Origin: Hyparrhenia diplandra
Taxonomy: Eukaryota; Streptophyta; Magnoliopsida; Poales; Poaceae
Assembly: GCA_015847255.1 (NCBI GenBank)
Contig: JADLZK010007840.1
Span: 310,001-374,000, forward strand
Direction of reading: 5' to 3'
DNA: 64,000 nt
Numbering within the stretch: position 1 is the first letter of the stretch; each line of letters opens with the position of its first letter. The notes under the pieces were generated by a model. That model did not search any database and was not told where the DNA came from. It was given only the letters and a program-made list of their open reading frames with translations. The position numbers and the translations under genes were made by a program. This document shows positions 56,275 to 64,000 of this stretch, piece by piece.

Positions 56275-56715
56275 AAGGCTTGAACGCATTTCCCGGCGAA
56301 GCCTTTGCCGAGTGCCAAACTCGGCGAACCGCACTCGGCAAAGAATGACTCGGCAAACCATTCTTTGCGAGTGCCAAATCCCGGCACTTGGCAAAGCCTT
56401 CGCCGAAAGTGCCATGTCAAGGTTTCGGGAAACCAACGCTCGACGTTGGTTTTGACGCCTCTTTGCCGAGTGCCACACGCCCGCACTCGGCAAATATTTG
56501 AATATTTTAAAAACTTTGCCGAAAGTGCCAAATGTCGTGCTTGGCAAACCATTTTTGCAAAAAAATAAAAATAGGCTTTGCCGAGTGCAATACAAATGGC
56601 ACTCGGCAAAGTTATGGTCATTTTGCCGAGTGCCACGTTAGCTTTCGGCAAACCCGCCCGTTTTGCTGTAGGGTACCCGGCTTTGCCGAGTGCCGGCACT
56701 CGCAAAGCTGGGATT
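56275..56715. repeat. subterminal array of CACTA-F (3' side of its genes)
   Basis: About twelve copies of tttgccgagtgcc / ggcactcggcaaa in alternating orientation. Frames of up to 185 residues called through it are repeat artefacts (recurring LPSA/CRVP/GTRQ patterns). Confidence 0.85.
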
Positions 56716-56769
56716 TTTTTTTGTTTCTCTTGATTGATGCTGCAAATCAACACATACATATACCCATAA

Positions 56770-57010
56770 GCATTCATATATACACATAAACCAAATATAT
56801 CACCAATTCACATATATATTGCACATATATCACAAATTCACGGATATAGTACACATATATCACAAATTCACACATATAGTCCAACATCCAAACGAAATTC
56901 AACATGTCCAACATCCAAACGAAATGTAACATGTCCAACATCGAAACTAGATCCATCACAAAGGCAACATGTCTAACATCCAAAATAAATCCATCACCAC
57001 CACCTCAACT
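56770..57010. repeat. short tandem-like repeats in CACTA-F
   Basis: Repeated 'catatatcacaaattcac' (56795-56880) and 'catgtccaacatccaaacga' (56880-56990). Non-coding. CACTA-A (about 9500-9700) and CACTA-B (24180-24300) have similar 'catatat...cacaa' DNA inside one subterminal array, suggesting a shared structural plan. Confidence 0.7.
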
Positions 57011-57299
57011 TCTTTGCCCCGACCCGTGGCCTCCCCGGTGCGAAGAGTGTGAGGGGCCCTCACCTTGCCCCCCGATACCACCCATCTTTGCGGCGCCCGA
57101 TTGGAACGTCCACCCGTGGTGTGGAGGGACGTGTGGAAGCCCGTAGTGTGGCTGGCTGCGTGCGAGGAGGAACGCCACCGCCACGTGTGTACTGTGGAGT
57201 CGGGCCGGCCGGATAATTTGGATGGGGTGGAGAAGGGCCACCGGAGGAGTCGGGTTGAACCCACCGACCGCGTGGCTGCACAAAGGAGAGGCGACCTCA

Positions 57300-59200
57300 T
57301 TAGTACTGCACGGGTGACGCCGCGGGCCGAATAAATAAACAACAACATATACTCACCGAGTCCCCGCGGGGAGGAGGAACGGGAAACGGGGTGGAGCGAA
57401 CAGCGAGGGAGGCAACGGAGGCGGGGTCACACCGGGATTTGGAGGCCCCCGAAGTAGCCCGCCACGTCCCCGGCACCGACGCGCCGAGTATTGCCGGTAT
57501 GCCTCCAACTCCCGCCGATGGGCCTGCACTGGGCCGCCGCGGCCTCAAACTCTCGCCGCCGAGCCGCCTGCTTGGCCTCCAACTCGCCATCCGGGCCTGC
57601 AATATTACACCCGTAACGTTGAAACAATGCATAGGCAGCGGACATGTGTAAAACCATGAACGATTTAATGAAACGAAATTACCCGAAAACCCCGCATCAT
57701 CTGCGTGGAGCTCTGGCTGCCGAGGTGCTATGGGGATGTCGGTGGAGGTCGTGCTCTTGAGCGAATCACGCTCGACACATCCCAACGAAGGACGGGTTGA
57801 TCGCCACGGTTGGCCATCCAAAACCGCCGCGGTCGCTTCCCCTCCTCCCAACCTCATCACGGTGTTCGTGCCCGGGCGCGGTGGGTCGGATCGGTCGCCC
57901 CCATAGCGCCGCTTGGCCGCCTCGGCGTATTGGGTAAGCTTGGGGTAGACGCGGGGCGTTGGTGTACGCCGCGGCCCCTTCGCCGGGTCGTAGACGTTGG
58001 TCGGTCGGGCCGCTCGGGCCGCGGAGTCAAGGCGAACCCCGCGTACTCGGCCGATCACGCTGGCCTTCATGCGGCCGACTGCGAGGAGAACACGTAGATG
58101 GTTAGAAGTGAAGAGATTTGAGCGCTTGAATAAAAAACGTAATCATACCCATCTATCCATATACCGGGAGGGGGCACGCCGCCTTGGTGGTGTGGCTTCC
58201 CTTCCATCTCAAGCGACATCTCCGACGAAGTCTCTTGGTCTCGTGACGTCTCGCCCAAGAGCCACTTGTCCACAATGGCCTCCCCCCCAGTCCTTGTACT
58301 TGCCGCACCACTCGGACACATTTGCATGACATAGCGAGAGGATGAATGGAAGCTTGCTTATTTTCCATTGAAGGAATCGGACTAAATGCATTCTACGAAC
58401 CTGGATGTACTGGTCCCCTGGTGAGGTCGGTCTCCCTCCGGAGCATCATCTCCCTTGCTTCATTCTTCCTCACCACCTTGCCAAGCACGTCGGCGTTGAA
58501 GGAGACGATGCACCGGACACGGGCTTCGTGGTGCAGGTCCTTGAGTCGGTCTCGGCGGACCCCCCGCGCACTCTAGCGGCCACCGCCTCTTGCCCCGCGC
58601 CCGCACGTGAAGTAGTTACGCATACGGACAACATGTATCATTCTATTATTTAAAAAACATAGTATTTAAACGGCGTGAAGTAATCCCGCATACGAGACTC
58701 ACCCAGAAGTCCGCCTTGATCTTCCCCGGCAAGGGCACCCTCCTCCACGCACATGAAGTGCTCCCACGTCGTGGCGGCTCCCTCACGTCCCCCGACGGTC
58801 GCCCGAGCCGGGGTAGTTCTCTTTAATCGCCCGGGCTACGGATGCCATTGATATGGCGCGAACTGCCCCTCCGCTTACAATCTTCTAGTTATTGCACGAG
58901 CCATTAAGACGAATTGTTAGTCCAGTTCGATTTTCAACATGTCATATGAACAAGTAGTGAAAATATCAATGGCTACTTACTTGTCACCGTGGGGTCGAAT
59001 CACCGGGCGTGGGCGAAAGGGATCGGCCCCCGTGGGAGGCTCGAGGCCCCGTCTTTGGTAGACCTTGCCGGCACTCGAGGAGGACGTCTCGACAAGTGTC
59101 TCTTCGCACCGAGTCCGAAGTCTCAAGCGGTGTGGCGGGACGACGGCCCCGGCCGCCCGATGGCGGCCCCGGCCGGCTCGGCGAAGACACAAACTCAAGC
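57300..59200 (-). pseudogene. TnpA-like (Transposase_24 / Ptta En/Spm) remnant
   Basis: The minus frame 58070-57300 holds YAEAAKRRYGGD followed by TNTVMRLGGG, and after a shift SLKSTTSTDIPIAPRQPE. This pattern fits the C-terminal part of plant En/Spm TnpA-like proteins (a Y..A..++YG then a V(M)RLGGG-type block and a polar tail). Upstream minus frames (58330-58080, 59200-58984) are consistent in place but degraded. In the family TnpA binds subterminal repeats. Stops and shifts make it non-functional. Confidence 0.6.
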
Positions 59201-59329
59201 CTCCTCGTGGGCCGGGCGATGTCGGCCGCGCCCGACATCTCCACCGTCAGGTGCTGCTTTCGTCGGCCTCCTCCTCGTCTTTGTAGCTCGGCCGCACGCG
59301 TCGGTACCCCATTTTGCCAAGCATCTTGC

Positions 59330-60494
59330 AATTCATCCCACACCGGGCCGCATGAACACACCCATATTGTTGCCCGGGTGCCGGGTATTATCAGCGTCAA
59401 GAACAGTGCTTGAGCTCAAACATGACACCAGGGGAAGATTGAGAGGGATCGCGAACATGGGCCAACAAGTGTATGCGGGGCGCCCGGTTGACCGTATGGG
59501 TTGAACCCATTCATGCGAACGGCGCGCCTGGCGTACATTTCGAGCCTCCATAGCTTTTTTCGGGATGCATATTATCAAAGTGCTTCCATGCATCACCATC
59601 GATGGGTGTACCAACTTCTCGGGATCGTATCTTTTGCCCTTCTTGTGCCATGTCATTTGTTTCGCGGACTCCTGGTCATGTACGGCCCGTTGGAGCCTCG
59701 ATGCGAAAAGGAAGGTGTCGTAGGACCATCTCGGGATCTTGGACTGTTTCTTCCCGCCATCACTACATTCTACCTCCACAAACCTAGAGGCCTTGCACTT
59801 TGGGACAGTCGCGTTGCTTCCTTGAGGTCTCCCTAAATAGGGCCACCGCTTTGGACAAGCATGGTACGACTCATACGGCATCTTGAGTCCACGAAGGAGT
59901 CTCTGCGTGACTTCGCACGTGTTCTTTGGCAGGACGTGACCCTCTCGAAGCGGTTTGCCAATAGCCGACAGTAGGGTGTCGGCCGCCTCGACTAATGCTC
60001 AATTGCGACTTCAACGCTATAAGGCGTGAAATGGCATCCAGCCCGTAACCATTGTCTTCGTGAAGGGGCTGCTGTGCGCCTCCATCATCTCGTAGAAACG
60101 CCTTTGCGGTTTCCTCGGGTTCCTCCTCCAATCCTCCATTAAACCGTGCATCGTGAAAGTCGCCATCATGTCCGCCATCCCGGCATGCGCATCATACTCC
60201 TCGAGGAGGGGCCTCACCACGCCCCTCTCTAATACGATCGACTTCACCGTGGAAGATCCGGCTATAGTTTGGGGACGAATCCGTTGTTGTAATATGTTTG
60301 CCCATTTCAACCTTTCGTTGCTTTTTCTTGTTCTTACATTTGCAGCGAGGGACACGACATCCGAATAGACCCCTTAGCGCTGGGCCAAATGCATGCTCCA
60401 GGAAAGTATCGGTCCCCCTAACCCATTCAAGGCTCTTACTTGCGAAGCCCGTGTACATCCACTCACGGTTATCCATCTTACGCCATACGCCCAT
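59330..60494 (-). pseudogene. tnp2 transposase, N-terminal half, decayed
   Basis: From about 60476 on the minus strand: MDNREWMYTGFASKSLEWVR and TFLEHAFGPA, the transposase-associated N-terminal domain. Then come DAHAGMADMMATF (about 60190), EEEPEETAKAF (60125), PLHEDNGYGLDAISRLIALK (60075) and KCKASRFVEVECSDGGKKQS (59800). Further on are ESAKQMTWHKKGKRYDPEKL (59660) and PAYTCWPMFAIPLNLP (59490), followed by DELQDAWQNGVPT (59330). Order matches tnp2 up to about its middle, then the sequence switches to unrelated TnpA-like DNA. Several frameshifts. An internal deletion probably removed the catalytic C-terminal part. Confidence 0.88.
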
Positions 60495-61374
60495 GTCGGC
60501 CGAGCCACATAACTAGCAATTGCATCTACATGGCGTTCCTACCATCTAATAGGTGAGGGATAGGTCCTAATCCCACCCGAGGATGCGTAGATAAGGTTAG
60601 CATCCATGCTCGAGGTCCGTCCGATCCAAAATTTCGGCGGCGGCACCTCCCGGTTTGTTCTCCCGATACACGCCCGGGCGGGAGAGTGTGTATCCGAAGA
60701 ACAACGGGAGGTGTGCCCGAAATTCCGGCTTTCGGGCGGAACCAGCATGGATGTTAACCCATCTACGCATCCACAAAGGTCCAAAAAACGTGGACAATCC
60801 GAAACAGATACGGTCGCAGATAGATATACGCGACGCGCATACCAACGCTGATATCTCTTTTCGGACGGAGACGCCCTAACGGGGTCGCGCTATGTAAGAC
60901 AACTATAAGGCGGAGGTGATTCATACCTACGGGTGTCGGTGCGGCAAGACCCGCGGCGCCACGAGGACGGCGGGGTCGAGAGTCCCTCCCACAGGTCCTC
61001 CTAAAAAAGGGAAAAAATAGTTATTATCGACTCAAAATTTCGACAAACACCTCCCTTGCACGGGGAGGTTCCCAAACCCGCAAAAAACATGGCACGAAGG
61101 CCAACAACCACATACATATACCGAATATGGGCGCGAAGCCATTCACTTTACTTCGACACCATGCGGATGAATAATAATTTTTGAATGACCAAATTCCATT
61201 ATTTCATGTACCTGCAGTTCAAAATTGGAGTGGCCTAGAAAATGCAAGAAAATAGAAATAATTCATGAAATATAGCAAAACAACTTCAAATTGTCCCAAA
61301 TTCTGAATATGACATGTAACTACTGTACCAAGGCAACACAAAAAATATGGGACGAAAAATCAAAAAAAATTAAT

Positions 61375-61754
61375 GGTTTGTCGAGGTGCCACGGGGACAC
61401 TCGGCAACCACGTTCTTTTGCCGAGTGCCTAACTTGGCGTGGCACTCGGCAAAGGGTGCCTAGTTTGCCGAAAGTGCCTAACGTTGGACACCGGCAAAAT
61501 TGACGCACAACGCGGGCCGTTTGGCTCTTTTATTGTTTGCCGAAAGTGTTTTATTTTGCCGAGGACTAAGCACTCGGCAAAAATATGGTTTGCCCGGTGC
61601 TAAAATTCGCCCGACGGTGTTGTACTTTCGGCAAAGAAGCCTTTACCGAGTGCGCAGTTTGGCACTCGGCAAAGAGCCTCTTTGCCGAGTGCCCGACTTT
61701 TGCCACTTTCGGCAAAGTATTTTGCACTCGGCAAAGAACCGGATTCCTGTAGTG
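61375..61754. repeat. subterminal array of CACTA-F (5' side of its genes)
   Basis: Alternating tttgccgagtgc / gcactcggcaaa motifs up to the terminal CACTACAGGAATCCGGTTCT (minus reading). Confidence 0.85.
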
Positions 61755-62824
61755 GTTGGTATTGGCCCACCGAGTCGATTGCCTTGTAGGATCAACACCT
61801 CTAATTTTGCTAGCTTTGATATCCAAAGCAGTATTTTCCCGTGACAATTGGCAACTTCTCGATGTCCAAAGCCCGAAGATTCTCAAAACCATCGATCTTT
61901 GTCATCATCTGGCATAGCCTCATTTATGAAGTTAGACCCAATAAAAAGGAAGGTGAGGTTCTTGCAGCTCTTAAGTATTTGAAGTGTATTTGTGATGTTT
62001 AAAAAATTGTTATAACCAATTGATAGGAAGGTGAGGGACTTCAGGTTACGAATTCTTGGTGAAAGTTGCCCATGCAATAACTTGCCAGATAGCCTTAATG
62101 CAACCAAATTTGTATTAGAGTATATGCTTTACGGAACTATGCCGATAAGGCTGTTGTACAGAAGGTCTAAAATTTCAAGATTGTGTAGGGCGAGAAGTTG
62201 ACCTTGGAAAGCTCTCCACTGAAGTTATTGACCTTGAGGTCAATAATTATGAGATTTGTGCAGCCGCCTAGTGATGATGGCAGCTCCCCTGACATGCTAT
62301 TGCGGTCCAAACGGAGCTCCTTCAATTTCTTGAGCTGTCCTATAGAATCAGGGATACTTCCAGCCAGATTGTTCCCTCTAAGATCAAGGGTTGCCAGATT
62401 TCTGAGTTTCACTATGGGTGAACCGTCAACTACACCATTCAAATAATTGTTTGGGAAAGACAAGTGCTCCAACAAGGTGGCGCTGAACAATTCATCTGGG
62501 AGTGACCCTCTGAGGTTGTTATGGTCAGCCTTGAGAACTCTGAGTGCAGAGGAATTGCCAAGGCCTTTGGGAACTGTGCTAGTCAATTGGTTGTAGCTGA
62601 CTTCAAGCACAGCGAAGGTTGGAGATATGTTGCAGAAATGCGTTGGTATCGGCCCAGTAAAGCTGTTCTTGCTGGCATTGAGTGTGACCAGATTCACCAT
62701 CATCTTCCATGTTGTGGATGTAAACTGCCCCGTAAACAAATTGCTCGGTGCATGAGGCAGCAAGGGAGACGAGTGAAAGAAGCAGCATAACCAGGGCTAG
62801 GGTAGTAGGACCACCTGGCAGCAT

Positions 62825-63297
62825 GGCTAACCTGCTGATTTTTTACTAGCTGTGGGGGAAGAATGGTAATGGTTAATAGTTTGTCTCTGGTATACGTCGA
62901 TGTGTCTTGTGACTTGGAGTGGTCTTTATTATGTAGTCCTTGTATGTTCTGGAAGGCACTACCATTGTTAGTGCTGTCTCTATCAATGGTCCATCAGTCG
63001 CGGTTGACATGGCGGTTAAGAATATCGTTGGCCCACATCAAGAACTGTGGACCTGGTTATCACCTTCTGCAGGTTGCTGTGGCAAAAAGTCGTCGCTCAA
63101 AGAGGTTGTGATGGGATATGGTGGTTAGCTGAACGAGTGGTCTGAAATCGTGTATTGATCTGTGGTGTTTATATTATTTGTAGGACAACTAATAAATACC
63201 AGCTATCATATACTAGCGGATAGGGGCACGCAACAATAGATTATAGCAGATAAGCCTGCTGACCATGTGTAGCCTGTTAACAATGATATGTGTACTG
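62825..63297. other. upstream flank of the LRR pseudogene and host module
   Basis: 62825-63100 would be the 5' flank of the minus-strand LRR gene; no promoter motif is convincing. 63190-63290 ('tactagcggataggggcacg', 'agataagcctgctgac') matches 20515-20560 and 27370-27400. No gene. Confidence 0.55.
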
Positions 63298-64000
63298 CAC
63301 TACTACAATAACGATTTTTTGGTGGCGGTATTTTTTTGGATTTTCGGTGGCGGTTCGAAAACCGCCACCGAGGGGAAGGTGACCGTTAATCCAAAAACAA
63401 TAAAAAAAAAGATAAAATCCAAAACCCGACGGGTCGGCTAGATCACGGGTTGCCGCCGCCGCTAAGGATTCGGCTGCGGGGGTCGGGATAATTTTGCCGG
63501 GTCGAACCACCGCCAGGGCCACAGAGCGCCACCAGGTGCTACGGCCACGCCATATCCCCACACAAGCTTTGGCCGCCGCCATGTCCATCTTTGGCGCGAC
63601 ACAGCGGAGCCTTGGTCGCGTCGCGCGCGGGCAGCCACGGCTTGGCCACCGCAAGCGCCGGGTGACAAGCCTCAGCCGCCGCCACCGTGGAGGGTGCGCC
63701 CGTGATGGGAAGGAAGAGGAGGGGGACGCCATGGAGAGAGGGGTCATGAGGTGGGGGAAGCGGGATCTGGGAGGGAAGGGGAGAGGGAAACGAGAGAGGG
63801 AGGGGATGCTGTTGGGTCGGGGAGAGGAAGGAGTAAAAGCTGAGAGTGAAGAGTGAAACCCTAACTCTATTATATATATAGTGGCAGTGGTATATCGGGC
63901 TGACGTGAATCCAGATAGGCGATTTGGGCCCTAATTTGGGCTATAATTAATAGTGGCGGTCAGTTAATCAATTTACGCGACGGTTATTATAACCGCCGTG
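63298..64000. mobile_element. CACTA-G, left end, runs past the window
   Basis: CACTACTACAATAACGA starts at 63298 after CTG (63295-63297, the candidate TSD). Motifs ggtggcggt / accgccacc occur at 63321-63375 and again at 63953-64000 (gtggcggtcagtta, ttataaccgccgtg), so the right end should lie just beyond 64000. A GC-rich tract (63430-63860), open on both strands, fills the middle. No transposase. Probably a short non-autonomous element of about 0.7-0.8 kb. Confidence 0.8.

Larger units (their letters stand above)
56231..61754 (-). mobile_element. CACTA-F transposon, 5.5 kb, TSD GTT, inserted in the LRR pseudogene
   Basis: CACTACAGGAATC at 56231 and GATTCCTGTAGTG ending 61754 form 13-bp perfect inverted ends, flanked by GTT (56228-56230 and 61755-61757). 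Arrays of tttgccgagtgcc / ggcactcggcaaag lie at 56275-56712 and 61375-61740. Coding remnants are on the minus strand: tnp2 first part (60494-59330) followed by TnpA-like sequence (about 59200-57690). The tnp2 C-terminal half is missing, so the element is internally deleted and non-autonomous. Confidence 0.95.
55895..62824 (-). pseudogene. LRR receptor kinase pseudogene (PSY1R-like), split by CACTA-F
   Basis: The minus-strand gene begins at ATG 62824 with a signal peptide (MLPGGPTTLALVMLLLSLVS, then SLAASCTEQ). At about 62750 the frame jumps to NLFTGQFTSTTW, so the LRR cap and first repeats (roughly 120 codons by comparison with relatives) are deleted. LRRs follow at 62763-62167 (LATLDLRGNNLAGSIPDSIG, SIGQLKKLKELRLDRNSMSG, IIIDLKVNNFSGEL) and, after indels, at 62107-61883 (NLKSLTFLSIGYNNFLNIT). 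CACTA-F interrupts at 61755. The gene resumes at 56230 with LSELDISNNSLTGEIPAAIM. A 42-bp piece of that is duplicated (56030-56072 and 56161-56203). It ends near 55895 with no island domain, membrane segment or kinase. The family is the tyrosine-sulfated glycopeptide receptor-like group. Confidence 0.88.

Noticed and set aside
56220..56777. 185-residue minus frame at the end of CACTA-F
   Set aside because: Runs through the subterminal repeat array and the interrupted LRR border; repeated motifs create the frame.
63277..63856. Overlapping frames of 156 (minus) and 120 (plus) residues in CACTA-G
   Set aside because: GC-rich interior of a short non-autonomous element; no domain recognised.
1..64000. 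tRNA and rRNA genes
   Set aside because: No cloverleaf-like or rRNA-conserved sequence was noticed by eye on either strand; a covariance-model scan was not possible.

Overview
The window is plant nuclear DNA from a grass (Poaceae), most likely a panicoid such as sorghum, sugarcane or a relative. The evidence is CACTA elements with TTTGCCGAGTGC-type subterminal repeats, Helitrons with TCTATAC and CTAG ends, Stowaway-like MITEs, large solo LTRs, LINE tails and fragments of plant receptor kinases. It is intergenic or pericentromeric in character. I find no intact ordinary gene. One short chimeric reading frame is open throughout.

The background is an old, decayed segmental tandem array. Recurring modules, named here Q, R, V, U, P, X, Y and Z, appear in the same order several times: about 1-15700 (R tail, V, U, P, X, P, Y, Z), 28040-36845 (Q, R, V, U, Y, Z with P), 46500-52560 (R, V, P, part of Y, P, P, X) and 52750-55820 (Q, R, Q, Q, R). 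Module P is present about ten times. It has a conserved TATA-like box, a leader and a short open stretch starting ATG ATC TCG, so it looks like a duplicated promoter plus first exon. Because paralogous copies are present, several transposon insertions have an empty site within the same window.

Six elements have both ends and matching target-site duplications (TSDs): CACTA-A 8967-13069 (TSD CAG), CACTA-C 36846-43546 (TGG), CACTA-D 44585-44841 (CTA), CACTA-F 56231-61754 (GTT), solo LTR 24366-25447 (CATAG) and solo LTR 30826-33049 (TAGAG). CACTA-B (about 23790-26550) and CACTA-E (about 49190-50129) are incomplete, and CACTA-G (63298 onward) runs off the window. Three Helitrons have both ends and A|T flanks: 280-2790, 15723-19773 and 33435-35121 on the minus strand. 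A fourth 5' end lies at 55821. There are two LINE C-terminal fragments, a gypsy pol fragment, a copia gag zinc knuckle, a 78-bp hAT-type MITE and a larger MITE.

Gene-related content is as follows. (1) At 21302-22076 a P-module ATG is fused in frame to the C-lobe of an LRR receptor-like kinase of the PXC3/At2g41820 type. A MITE in its coding exon is arranged so that GT-AG splicing would remove it exactly, giving an uninterrupted 195-residue frame. (2) CACTA-A carries a decayed copy of a Bet1-like SNARE gene with introns, at 9845-10802. (3) A minus-strand LRR receptor-kinase pseudogene of the PSY1R-like type, 55895-62824, is split by CACTA-F. (4) Helitron-1 carries exons of a host gene I do not recognise. 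CACTA-C keeps decayed tnp2 transposase and Ulp1-type protease coding regions, and CACTA-F keeps the first part of tnp2 and a TnpA-like part.
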